Source: Anaeramoeba flamelloides (Eukaryota; Metamonada; Anaeramoebidae). Taken from it: a stretch of DNA of 64,000 nucleotides. Every line of letters starts with the position of its first letter. Within the stretch, counting starts at the first letter, position 1. Shown piece by piece: positions 34,464 to 45,965 of the stretch. The position numbers and the translations under genes were made by a program. A model generated the notes under the pieces. That model was not told the origin of the DNA and searched no databases. It was given only the letters and a program-made list of their open reading frames with translations. The DNA is taken from assembly GCA_027625915.1 (NCBI GenBank), contig JANTQA010000008.1, positions 1,753,001 through 1,817,000 of the forward strand, given 5' to 3'.

Positions 34464-35024
34464 ATGGTTAAAAAGCATCAAAGAAAGAAATTAAAATCTG
34501 AAAGCACCAATTCAAATACAAATACAAATACAAACCCAAATTCAGATTTAGAACAAGACGAAAAAAGAGTAAAAAATAACGACAATTCACCAAAAAAGCC
34601 ACTTACTAGACGAGAAAAAAGAATCAGAAAAAGACAACTGCAAAATGAAAACAATCCAGATCATGAAAACGATCAAAATAATAATCGAAGGGGAAGAGGA
34701 GGAAGAGGAAGAGGGAGAGGAAGAGGAAGAGGAAGGGGAAGGGGAAGGGATAGAGAGGGGAGAGTAAATGAATATGGAAATGGTGACGGAAGTGAAAGGG
34801 GAAGAGGAAGAGGAAGGGGAGGAAGAGGAGGAAGAGGAAGAGGAAGAGGAAGAGATAGGCATAGTGATAATAACTATAGCACAGAAAGGGAAGACAGAAG
34901 AGGAGGAAGAGGAAGAGGAAGAGGAAGAGGAAGAGGAAGAGGAAGAGGAAGAGGCGGAAGAGGGGAGGGAATAGGCGGAAGACGAGGAAGAGGAAGAGGA
35001 AGAGGGAGAAATAATAAATACTAA
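34464..35024 (+). CDS. Arg/Gly-rich (RGG/GAR) protein or C-terminal tail of the upstream RRM gene
   Basis: This 186-residue frame starts at ATG 34464, 27 nt after the TAG that ends the RRM4 frame and in the same reading frame. The N-terminal third is basic and polar (MVKKHQRKKLKSES, then KKPLTRREKRIRKRQ). The rest is almost wholly RG/GR repeats encoded by GGA-AGA hexanucleotides. RGG/GAR tails bind RNA and are typical of nucleolar proteins. With other spacers here in kilobases, a 27-nt gap and shared frame suggest it was the C-terminal extension of the RRM protein; the nine codons between (NRRKRKFEK) are also basic. It could alternatively be a separate small gene or be reached by stop-codon readthrough. 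Confidence 0.55.
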   Translation: MVKKHQRKKLKSESTNSNTNTNTNPNSDLEQDEKRVKNNDNSPKKPLTRREKRIRKRQLQNENNPDHENDQNNNRRGRGGRGRGRGRGRGRGRGRDREGRVNEYGNGDGSERGRGRGRGGRGGRGRGRGRDRHSDNNYSTEREDRRGGRGRGRGRGRGRGRGRGGRGEGIGGRRGRGRGRGRNNKY

Positions 35025-35675
35025 TAGATTAATTCAAATAAATATTAAAAATATGAAATATCGACTTAAATGTGGTATTTTTTTTAATTTTTTAATTTTT
35101 TATTTGACAAAAAGTTTCGAAAACTCAACTGTCATAAATAAACAATAAATTCATAACATTTCGAATTATTATTTGTCCCAAGAAAAAAGTAAAAAAATAT
35201 TCTGCAAAAAATAAACCAAAATAGAAAAAAAAAATCAAAAAATTATCTCTCTCTATCACACCAAAATAGAAATTTAGTGCATTTTAATTATAAACAACAA
35301 CTAGTCTCATGATGACAATCACTGAGAAATTTGAATAAAGGCTTTTAAAATTTTTTTCTTCATTTTCCATTTTGGAAATGGCTTTACTCGGTTTTGAAAA
35401 AAAATTTTATTGATTTGATTGTCCAGAAACGTTACCAATTTAGTCGATCTTCAAAAATTTTTTTGTTAGGAACAATTTTGAAATGAAGGTTATCAAATTC
35501 TAATAAATTGAATAATAAACTAGACATTTTTTTAATTTTTTTTGGATTTATCAGTAATCTTTGCAAAGATAATGAAAACATTCAGAACCTAACTCCATCT
35601 ATTGTGGGCCAAAAATTTAAAATATAGCTTATTACCCATAATTATATAATTTACTGGATTGAATATAATATAAAC

Positions 35676-36252
35676 TATTTTATAATAATGTATGTATTGC
35701 TTTTATAATGTTATTGGAATTGGTGTTGTGTGATTTTATCCCAAATTTTGATTAAAAATCTATTTTCAAATTTTTGGATCAAAATTTTGTTTCCTAATTT
35801 AGTCAATCTCTTTTCTTTTTCCTTTTTTTTTCAAACTTTTTTTTTTTTCTTATTTTTCTTTTTCTTTTTCTTTGTTTTTGTAAAAGATCAAATTATAAAA
35901 TAAAACTTAATTGAAAATGTATAATAGTTTTTAAAAAATTGGGAAAATATTATATTTTTTACAACTAATATAAGTATTAACAAAAAAATTCATGTTAGTC
36001 TTTTTTCAGTGAAATTTTAAAGCAATAAAAAATTCATAATACCCATTTCTAAAATTGTGTTTCACTTTTGTTGAGAATTTGAATTTATTTTTTTTTTAAT
36101 TTTGAAAATATTAAGGCTTGTATAAGTTTAGAACAATTTTACAGGATAATTATTAGAAGATTTAATTACAAGCTGTTCTTAGATAGTAAAAGTTAATATT
36201 ATTTTTTTAAATTTTTTATTTGAGGAGAGTTACAGTTTTTGAAAAAGGTTTG
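35676..36252 (+). mobile_element. MITE family D, diverged copy
   Basis: The left TAAACTATTTTATAA, the interior CAAATTTTTGGATCA followed by a T-rich block, CAGTGAAATTTTAA and CATTTCTAAAATTGTG, and the right end GAGTTACAGTTTTTGAAAAA follow the order seen in the copies at 44071, 47028 and 57069. Confidence 0.55.
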
Positions 36253-37123
36253 ATTTTTCTAAGTTGATATTGAAATTTATCATGTTTTCATGAATCAAAT
36301 TTTAATGAGATGAATTAAATCAAAATTAGAATTAAAATTTTTTGGGGAGTGTTCCCAGAAATTAATCTTAATATATGTTAGATCCAAAAATAAAAAAAAA
36401 AAATTATTTTTTATTTTTCTCAATTGAAAATTAAAAATGAATTTTCAATTCTTAATATTCATTTTTTTTTTTTTTGAAAGAAAGATCACTTTTTTTACCC
36501 TGAAAATAAATAAATAAATAACTATCAAGCTGATTAGATTTTAAAAATATTATTTGGAAAACTCTCAACTACCAATTTTTTGTGATTTTCTTTTGTTGTT
36601 ATCTATGAAACCTTTAAATGCCGATTGAAACCCTTCAACCTTTGCAAAAAAAAAAACCATCCACTGATAATTTATAGTATCTCAGAAAAAAACCCATATT
36701 TTTTGGAAGTGTATAACCACATAATCTTTTATAATTTAGATTTCAATTGATAATTCATATTCTGATCAATAATGAAACAAACAAAAAAAAAATACGCCTT
36801 TTTTAATTTTTTTAGCTAGAACGGTTAATTTATTTCCTTTTTTCATTATTAATGTTTATTATACTCTTTTTCTCGCTATATTTAAAGGGTCACACTTCCG
36901 AAAATAATATTAAGAATGGAAAAAGATATAGGAATAAATTACACAAAAAAGCAATAATGTAAAAAATTGTATTTTTTATAATAATTTCAAAAAATGTTAA
37001 ATAATTGAAAAAATAGAAATTTAAATTAAAAATCAAAAAAAAGTAGTTATTAATAAATAATTATTACCAAGGTTGAATTAAGAAAAAAAAATAAAATGAA
37101 TTATAAAAGCACACACACATATG

Positions 37124-37124
<1 letters not shown>

Positions 37125-37163
<39 letters not shown>
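37125..37163. repeat. TA dinucleotide microsatellite
   Basis: About 18 uninterrupted TA units lie 210 bp downstream of the BTB gene's stop. Confidence 0.85.
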
Positions 37164-37166
<3 letters not shown>

Positions 37167-37373
37167 GGTATAATAAGGCCATTTTCAAAAAGTGAAACAT
37201 AAAAAGTATTAAGAATACACAATACAACCTTTCTATTTAAGTTGTTAAATCCTTACAAAGAATCTTTCAAAACACATTTTTCCACAGCTTTATGAAGATG
37301 GCTAGATCTATGATAATAAACAATATAATCAAACAACAAAATAAATAAAAAATATCAAAATAATGTATAGTAT

Positions 37374-39290
37374 TTAATTTTGATAGGCATATTCAATTGA
37401 ATTAGCAATGATTTTATGCCCGTCTGTATTGGTGTTCCAATATTCGTCATTGTGTCTTACTGAATCTGATACTGGGAAGAAGTTTAAAACGATCACTTTG
37501 CCTCTATTTTTCAAACACTTTTCGGCAATCATGATATTGCCATTATCATATTTGGCAACAATTTTAGAATCCTTTGTAACCCTTTTGGTGTCGATATGCC
37601 AAGAGTTACCCCCACCATCAAATTTTTTGACGTCATTCAAGATATGATGATTTTTTTGATAAACCTTACCAAGCTTCCTTCTTTCGGTTTGGCATTCTTT
37701 ACCCATTTTGATTGGTAAATAGTCCTGCTCAACAAATCTACCCCTTAATTCCCTTTTATCCTTGCAATCGTTTCGTAAACAATTTATTGTAGAAACGACA
37801 ACGCTCCCACCATTATCGACAAAATCTGCTAATAAGTTTCCAAGCTTTGTGGGCGATCGAAATTCTGTTAAAGAATAAAGAAATACAACATCATGCTTTT
37901 TTAATTCTAGGGAGGAAGGAGTTTTTTCACACAAATTAATTTCTGAAACATGCGAGATTCCCGTTGATTTGATAGATCGTATGACGTCCTTTCGGCGCTT
38001 TCGACGATCCTGTGCTGCGATTAATAAAACTTTGATATGTGATCTTTTAATTTTTTCCTTCCTTGATCGTGTGATATTCCTGTCTACCTTTTGGACACCC
38101 TCCCCGCCAACAATTGACAAATCACCATTGCTAATTAAATATGCCAAAAACAAGTTCAATTTTTCTTTATCAAATAACCCAGTTTTCCCTAATTTCCTGA
38201 CATATTTTTTATTTAAAAATCGTTGCCATTCGATCCTTTCTAATAAACGGATATCGCTATCGTCGACAATTCCCGCCCATGGCTCTGTTAAGCACCGTGC
38301 TAAAGATAATGGGCCCACGGTCTTTGTAACCTTCCCCATTAAACTTAAATCGGTTTCCAACCATAACTCTTCATTCGATTTACTTGGGTGATGGATTGTA
38401 GAATTGTCGCATATCTCTGACAATTTCGAGATAAGGGCTGTGCTAAATAGTTCATTTTTTGATGAAACTTGATGGAATTCTTTTGTTTCGGAATTTTCAA
38501 ACGATTTTGCCAACTTTCTTTCCTTTTCTTTGACTTTAGATTTTTTTTTACCATTTTCCAATTCCAAATGCTTTTGAAATTCCTTCTTTCCTTCTTCGTT
38601 GACCTTACTTTTACGTCTTTTGGGTTGCTTTTCAGTCACTACGTTTTCGTGAACACTATTGGTTATGATCCCTGATTTGGTGCTGTGCCTTGCAATAATG
38701 CTTTCAGTTACCCTCTTTGCTATATGATTCTCATTCACACAAATTTCATTTGATTGCAAAATACTTTCAATGATCTGATTTTTCAAACCAACAAAACAAT
38801 TGGTTGTTCTTAATACTGGTTTGTTATTGAGTATATATTTGTAAGCGGTTTGGATACTATTCTTCTGTTGGTTTTGGACTAAAGTTTGGTAAACTTTTAA
38901 TGCACTCTGATCATTTATGTTTTTGATCAGAAAATTTAAGCATAATTGTTGGAGTTCCTTGAGCCCAAATTTCTTGGAACAATTCAAGACCGGGAAGACA
39001 TTATTTTCACTGATTTTAGTATTTCTTAAATAACAAAATTCCAAAATGGAGCGAAATGGTTTTGGCTCAATGTTAGGTAAAGCTATAGTTAGCAAATATT
39101 TTTTATTTGTTCGCTTTTGTGTGTCAATTTTCGAATAAAATAAATTTGACAAGTACTTTGAGTTGATTGCTAATACGAATCTGTGACCGTACATTTCAAC
39201 CTTATTTTTGCCAACATAAAACAACACATCTGCTAATTTTGCATTGTTAATAAACGGTCGTAATTTTGTGAAAATTGGTGTTACTTTCAT
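37374..39290 (-). CDS. BTB/POZ protein with C-terminal glutamine-amidotransferase-like domain
   Basis: The open frame begins with TTG (39317); the first ATG at 39290 gives 638 residues, stop TAA. A BTB/POZ domain spans about 15-120 (LADVLFYVGKNKVEMYGHRF, then INSKYLSNLFYS and FRSILEFCYL), followed by BACK-like helices to about 200. A basic Lys/Glu-rich linker covers about 220-290. Residues ~415-638 look like a Rossmann-type amidotransferase-like/ThuA-like fold: KVLLIAAQ strand, HDVVFLYSL, LLADFVDNGGSVVVST, and the ending GKVIVLNFFPVSD with NTDGHKIIANSIEYA. No catalytic Cys-His-Glu triad is evident. BTB proteins usually dimerise or bind Cullin-3; the C-terminal domain may bind a ligand. The BTB call is firm, the C-terminal fold is inferred from pattern. 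Confidence 0.8.
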   Translation of the reverse strand: MKVTPIFTKLRPFINNAKLADVLFYVGKNKVEMYGHRFVLAINSKYLSNLFYSKIDTQKRTNKKYLLTIALPNIEPKPFRSILEFCYLRNTKISENNVFPVLNCSKKFGLKELQQLCLNFLIKNINDQSALKVYQTLVQNQQKNSIQTAYKYILNNKPVLRTTNCFVGLKNQIIESILQSNEICVNENHIAKRVTESIIARHSTKSGIITNSVHENVVTEKQPKRRKSKVNEEGKKEFQKHLELENGKKKSKVKEKERKLAKSFENSETKEFHQVSSKNELFSTALISKLSEICDNSTIHHPSKSNEELWLETDLSLMGKVTKTVGPLSLARCLTEPWAGIVDDSDIRLLERIEWQRFLNKKYVRKLGKTGLFDKEKLNLFLAYLISNGDLSIVGGEGVQKVDRNITRSRKEKIKRSHIKVLLIAAQDRRKRRKDVIRSIKSTGISHVSEINLCEKTPSSLELKKHDVVFLYSLTEFRSPTKLGNLLADFVDNGGSVVVSTINCLRNDCKDKRELRGRFVEQDYLPIKMGKECQTERRKLGKVYQKNHHILNDVKKFDGGGNSWHIDTKRVTKDSKIVAKYDNGNIMIAEKCLKNRGKVIVLNFFPVSDSVRHNDEYWNTNTDGHKIIANSIEYAYQN

Positions 39291-40403
39291 GAGTAGAGAA
39301 TGAGAGCGTGTGGACAAATATTTTGTTTTCTTGATTAATTATATTTGTATTTAATGATTTTTTTTTGGGAAGAGAAAATATGTAAGTTGTTATTTTTCGG
39401 GCTTATGGTTGTTTGGAGAAAAATGATTTTTATCTTAAAAATTTGAAATAAAAAAAATGAAAAAGAAGACCGAATTTTTTTCTGTAAAGAACCCAATATT
39501 AATTTTTGAGGTTCTTTTTCACTTTTTTACAAGATATAATTTTTCTAATTTAATCTTTCTAATTTTTATTTAAATTTTGTTATTTTTTAATTCTGAAGAA
39601 ACTAATTTGAACAAAAACAGTGGTGTAGATCTGAAAACATTTCAAATTTTTTCCCAGTTCTTTAAAGTACTTTTTATACAATAAAAAAAGTAGACAATTC
39701 TTGATAATATCAAACAAAGGGCTAATTTGTTCTCTATCAGTTTCTTTTTGGTTTGGAGAGCTCTGTGAATTTCTAATGCTTTTACTTTCTTCTAACAATT
39801 TGTAAAGCATTTTACTGGTAAAATAGTATAAATAATCTTAATTTAGTTTATTATCTAGGTTATTTTGTTTTATAATTGTAAACAAAAGTCTAGATTATTA
39901 TATTTTTAAAAAAATGAATTCTATTTTGATTAGGAAGATTCTTTTCAGTATTATTTGACCATTTTGGAAATCTTAACTAATAAAACATGAAAAGATACAA
40001 AAGGAAAAAAATTTTTTGTCATTTTAAAGTATTAAAATTCAACAAACAGCTGAGTAATACACTTGAATAATTTTATCAGTGATAACTTTGTTCTTAAAGT
40101 CGAACATTTATTAGTATTAAAATTCTTTGAGTAAAAAAATCGATTATTTGTGATCACTTTTTTGATTTTAAATAAATCTTTACATAAAATTCAATTAGAA
40201 TTTTGTCTTATGTAATATTTTAAAGAAAACAAAAAAGTTGCTCTATCTTAATTGAGAATTACTTTGTAGAAAATATTTGGCAATTCTTTATCAGAAAATT
40301 TTATTAATTATTAGTTTTTCAACCAGTTTAAGTGAACATGGTCGATGTGTTTATAGTTATTCTTTTTTTAAAGTGTTAGATCCATTAAAAAACTTTTTAA
40401 TGA

Positions 40404-41343
40404 CAGTGGTGTAAATAACCATTGTTTACAACCTTTAACCCATCACTAAAATTTAACTCGTGTTTTTTTTTCAGACTTGGGTATTTGAAGATAGGAAGAT
40501 ACAAACATATTCTTAATTCGTATTTAAATTGACTTTAGAGGTTAGATCTTTGATTAATAGAAATGGATCAATAATATTAAATGCTTTTTTTTCAAAAATT
40601 TGGTCATATTTTCAAAATTTCTGAGATTAACTTACTGTTGAGAGAAAAATGTTGGACACAGAAAAATAGTTGGAAAGCATTTTTAATTGGGAACATTACT
40701 GAAAATGATTTTTAATTTCAATCATTTGTGAAATAACTAAAGAAAATAACAATAATCTACTTATTAGAATAAGGATTAATGTAATTCTACTTTTTCAAAA
40801 CCTTATCTCTTATAATCTAAAGCAAGTTTAAAAATTACCATTTTCAGAATTAATAGTGAACTTTACCAAAACTTGGTTTTTTGTTAAAATAGCATGATCT
40901 ACTTTAGTTATCAATCATTCAAATGAGTATTCTACACACAAATCACAGATAAATGAACTTGTAACACCTTTAAACCTGTATTTATATAAAATTCACCTAG
41001 TTATCAATAAGATTTGATTTTAAATTTTACTAATGTTCCCAATTAAAAAAGGTGTCCAACCATTTTTCTGTGTCCAACATTTTTCTCTCAACAGTTATTT
41101 CTTGTTTAAGAATTCCAAAAAATGAAATTTTGTTCATTTTTTTGTCAAAAAATTACATTTTAATCTTTCCATATCTTCATAATTCTTTTTTAAAATTTAT
41201 TTAAAGAACCCTATTTATTGTTTATATACTGTTTCCACCCCATTGATTTGTTTCTTTTATTTCTATGGTAAGCCAATATTTTTTGCATTAGTTAAATTTT
41301 AGTAATGAGTTAAAATAAAAAATACGGGTTATTTACACCACTG
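40404..41343 (+). mobile_element. Tc1/mariner-like element I, split by a nested element
   Basis: The left end CAGTGGTGTAAATAACC and the right end read inward CAGTGGTGTAAATAACCC are inverted repeats; homology continues through CAYTACTAAAATTTAACT. The right flank is TA, the left GA (likely a worn TA). CAGTGG ends are typical of Tc1/mariner. No transposase frame remains. Element J lies inside. Confidence 0.8.
40635..41094 (+). mobile_element. MITE J nested within element I
   Basis: The left end CTGTTGAGAGAAAAATGTTG then GACACAGAAAAAT is mirrored at the right (read inward CTGTTGAGAGAAAAATGTTG). The inverted repeats extend about 65 bp, to AATTGGGAACATT. It is ~460 bp with no coding frame. It must be younger than element I. 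Confidence 0.85.
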
Positions 41344-43793
41344 TAATATACAATTTTCTAAATGTCTAAATTATCAAAATATTTGAACAAAAATGATTAA
41401 CAATAAGTATAAATGGAAAATAAACTCCATTTCAAAATCATTACCCATTAAAAATCAAATTTTGAAAATAGATATTTTTATAAATTGAATTTATAAATTT
41501 TAATAAAAAAATTACTTTTTTAAAATTCAGTTCTCTACAATAGTAATATTCGTTTTTCATCTAAAAATAAAATAAAAAATAGTAAAAAAAAAAAATAAAA
41601 AAAAATTGAACATTTATTATGAAATTTAGTTTACAATGATACAGACAAAGGAATTGAACTATACCACCTCTTATTCAAAATGATCTTTATACTCTTGGTT
41701 TATTATAACCCCAAAAGATTTACGAGAAAGATTTATGAAAAATTAGAGAGAAAAATTTTATTTTTAAAAAATATTAATAATTAAGGAAGCTATCTATTTT
41801 ATATTCAATGAGAACTGAAACACTGAAATAGTAAAAATGATTTAAAAGAATAGTTGGTAAAGGAAAGATAAAACAAACAAATTGTAACTTAACTTGGCAT
41901 TTTGAAGAATAAAAAACCTTTAGTGATGCAAAAACCTTCAGAAATATCACAAAGAAAAGAAGCAAACTTCAAAAAAAAAATAAAATACATCTAGTTACAC
42001 TTATTTCTTACTTGATATATTCAAGTATATTTATAACATTACCATTGTCTCATGTATATTTTAATATGAACTTGTAAATAAGTGTAGCAGGAGTATTTTA
42101 CTTTTTGAATTTGATCAATTTAAAATTGTAATTTATATTGTAAAAAAATATTATAGCTTTTAAAAATATCCTTGAAACAATTTTTAAATGTGAATATAAG
42201 GAAAATTATTGTTGTAAAATATTTTATTAAAAATCAAATCATTTTTTTTTTTTTTTTTTGATTTCAAACTTTGAAAATTATAGCTCACCGACTTATTCGT
42301 TTGATGATATATGTAAATGGAACGATTACAAAACAGTTTTCAATTAATCAAAAAACAATAATAAAAATTACTATTTTCCAAATTAAACTCCTTTTCAAAT
42401 AAAAGGGCACAAAAAATTACCAGAATTATCCATAATTGAATCAAATTAATTGTGGTATCATCCTAAAATCCAAGAAACCCTTTAAAACCTAAAAAACACC
42501 TAACTAAATCTTTAAAACTTATTAAAACAAAACAATAAAAATTAAAATTCAATATTTTAAAAATTGATTTCCCCTTTTATTAGAAATGAGAAATCCCATT
42601 TTATAAATCGGAAAGAAAAACAATTATAAAATCAATAAAATCCTTTGAACAAGGCGAATTGAGAAAATATACTCAATATTTTATTGATAATTCTTTACAT
42701 GTCAAACTTTTGTTCTTTATGGTCTCATTTTAAAGATAAAGCCACAATTTATCTGGGTATTTTGTTGGAATGTTTTTTTTTTCAATATTTTCAATTTTCT
42801 TTGTTCCATGCAACAATCCAATAATGATCTTTCATAATTCCTATACCTAGATCATTCGGAATCAAACTTAAACCATTTCCATTTATACACTGGTAGATTA
42901 TTTCCAAAGTGGTTTCTTCTTCTCTTGTATTTTCATATTTCTCAACTATTCAATATCTATAAATAAAAAAAAAAATATGAAAAAATGAATAATTTAAATA
43001 AAAATCACCAATAAGTTATTATCTTATTAACAATCAAATTCAACAGTATTGATGATTTGAGAGGTGTACCCTTTTGTTTAAATATGAGTTCATATCAAAC
43101 ATGTATAAAACTCGATTGCTTTTCAAAAAAAGTAGATCTACTTATACTATCAAACAATTACCTGAGTTTTTTATAGACACACCAATTTAATAAAATTTAG
43201 GTAATTTTATTACTCGGTTCAGAAGAAATTTGGTTATTTATAATAAGGATTTGATATTAAATATTTAAAATTAGACAACAATTTTCCTAATATCCACAAT
43301 TAAAAATCTTGTAAGGGATTATTTTTTATTTAAGTAGTATTTTCACTACAACAAAACAAAAATATAAATTAGTTATTTTCACAAGAATTCTTGACTCAAT
43401 ATTCTCTTAAGTTAAAAAATATGATGCTATTTCATAAAATGATATTCACTTATCATACATTTCAAATATTTTAAAAGAAATTTTTGGAATTTTTTTTATT
43501 TTCTATTTAAGAATTTTGCATTATTTTTTAAAGAGACTAAAATGAATTTATTTGAAACTGATTGTAATTTTATATTTTAATTATATTTATTCATTAAATT
43601 TCCACAAATGTATACGATTTTTTCCCTTTTTATCTACTGTAAAATTTATAAAAACCCAATATTTTTAAAAAACAGGATAACTTGTTTAATCAACAGAAAT
43701 TACCAATTGTGATAATTAACTAAATATTTTTATGAAACATTTATTATTTTTTTTAATAATTAACGTAAATATAATAGAATACCCAATATTTTC

Positions 43794-43994
43794 ACAGTAA
43801 GTCCCACTTTTAAGACACAAACTTCCAAAAAAATTTGAAGTACAAAAAAATCTTAAATTAAGGTACATAATTCAAATTCTAGTAAGTTAATTAGTGTAAA
43901 AAAATATTCCAAAAAAAAATGTTCTTTAATTTGAGATTTATTTTTGTGTCTTGAATTTGGTTGAAAGTTTGTGTCTTAAAAGTAGAACACATTG
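43794..43994 (+). mobile_element. MITE family C, copy 1
   Basis: GTCCCACTTTTAAGACACAA at left is mirrored by TGTTCTACTTTTAAGACACA read inward from the right, with AACTTTC following. Length is ~200 bp. Confidence 0.7.
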
Positions 43995-44070
43995 TATTGT
44001 AGTATTTCTATACCTTTTTTGATATATAAATGTACCAAAAAAAATCACAGAAGAAATAAATCTATAAAAT

Positions 44071-44280
44071 AAACTATTTTTCATAAATTTCGACTCACTT
44101 TATACTGTTAATGGGAGTTGTTTTGAAGGTTTATTCCAGTATTCTTTACAAAAAACTATTTTTAAATTTTTGGATCAGAATCATTTTTTCTAATTTTGCA
44201 AATTTTAGTTTTGCTTTTTCAAATTTTTTTTTTCTTTTGTTTTTCTTTTGTTTTTCTTTTTCTTTTTTTTTTAAAACTTT

Positions 44281-44315
<35 letters not shown>

Positions 44316-44720
44316 CTTTTTTTTTGATTTCTTTTTTTTTTTTACAAAAAGATCATGTGGAAAAAAAAAAGAGATCTTCGAAAAGAAAAATAATCACTAT
44401 GAAAATTTCGACTATGTAGTGTCTTTGAAAATGGATTTAATTATTCATAAAAAATCTTGTTGTTCAACTTTTTTTCAGTGTAAGTTCAGTAATAAAAAAT
44501 CCGTAATGCTCATTTCAAAAATTGTGACTCACTTTTTTTTAGTTTTTAGTTTTTTTTTTTTTTTTTAATTTTTAATATATAAGGTTTTTATAGATTTAGA
44601 ATGACTTAAAAGTGAATTACAAATCATATTTAGTTATTAATTGTTCTTGATTACTAAAAGGATAATTTTTTTTTTCCAATTTATTATTTCAGGTGAGTCA
44701 CAATTTTTGAAAAAGAGTTT
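44071..44720 (+). mobile_element. MITE family D, copy 1
   Basis: The left AAACTATTTTTCATAAATTT then CGACTCAC, and right read inward AAACTCTTTTTCAAAAATTG then TGACTCAC, form inverted ends next to TA. The interior is shared with 47028-47681 and 57069-57649: GGATCAGAATCATTTTTTC, a T-rich block, AAAAAATCTTGTTGTTCAAC and CATTTCAAAAATTGTGACTC. Confidence 0.8.
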
Positions 44721-45897
44721 AGTTTTTTTCCAGCGAGATAAACACAATTCAATTTTTTTCTATCTAATTAAAATAAAATAAATTTTTACATAATTTTAAG
44801 TATATAATAATTTTTTACTCTATATATCATTTTTTTCATCACATTTTGACGATGTAAATGTAAATAAAATTTTTTTACACTGTTAAAATTGTTAAAAGAT
44901 ACACAATACGGGGTTTTCCTGAAAATACGAAAAATTTATTATTGTGGTAAACTATGAAAATCTTTTTTTCATCTTTTAGTTTTTGTGCTTTTCATTTCAT
45001 TGTTTGAATTACTTTACTTATTTGGTAGATCAAATTTTTTTTTGAACAATTAATATTAAATTAAAGTCAAGTTGTTCCAAATAGAAGAACTCAAATAAAA
45101 TTAGTTTGTCGTTTCTATCAATAAGAAAATCTATAATTCCTAATAGAATTTCAACAAATTAGCCAATACCACTATTTTTTAGGTTCTCTCCCAAGTTTTT
45201 TAACTCACCGATAATTTATTATTATTGATAATTATCTATTTTTTTTGTTTTGTGTGTATGGTAATTTATAAAAAATTGTTAATAATCCAATTATTAAATA
45301 TAATTTTTTTTTTTCTTCTTGAATTGATTAAATAAGTTTTTTTTTCACAAATCGAATTTTGGTTTGTTAAAAATTTTGAATTGGAGTGTAATATTGATAA
45401 TAATATCTATTAAGTTTTATTTTTATTTGAGAATTAATTATTTTTGATGGAAACAATGGTTATTTATTGCATTTTGGAAAATCTTAATATTATTTTAACA
45501 ATTTTAACATTTAACTTTAAAAATTTTACCTAATTTAAAAAACTATATATATATAAACAGTGGTTTAATTTTAAGACAAAATTTGATTTTTTTCAATTGA
45601 AATTTTCTTAAAGATGTTTTAGAATTAAGTATTTTGATCCTTAAAATTTGAAAGCAATTTTTTTCTTACAAAAATTATTTAAATTGTTATAAGGATTCTT
45701 GTGAATAATACCAAAAAAAGTCTTAAAAATTTTTTTTCGGAATTTAAAAATTTTTTATTTGTTTTCATTTTTTGAAAATACAACAAAACAAATTTTTTCA
45801 AATTTTAAAGAATAAAAAATTTTTTGGACAATATATCTATTTTTCATGAGAAAACATTTTTTAGTTTCTATCAAAATTTCATTTATGAAATCACCTA

Positions 45898-45965
45898 CAG
45901 TCAGTTTCACTTTTAAGGAACAAATTTCCTCAAAAGTTTGTTCCTTAAAAGTGAAACTGACTTTA
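45898..45965. mobile_element. MITE family C, minimal foldback copy
   Basis: CAGTTTCACTTTTAAGGAAC is followed after a ~12 nt loop by its perfect reverse complement, making a 68-bp hairpin preceded by TACAGT. The arms match the ends of the longer family C copies, so this is a terminal-repeat-only form. Confidence 0.8.

Larger units (their letters stand above)
35025..37373. other. Intergenic spacer
   Basis: There is no gene. A diverged family D element lies at about 35676-36252 and a TA microsatellite at 37125-37163. The rest is AT-rich with T runs. Confidence 0.55.

Noticed and set aside
44111-44419. 102-codon Phe/Ser-rich frame
   Set aside because: It comes from T tracts within a family D element; the same element elsewhere does not keep the frame.
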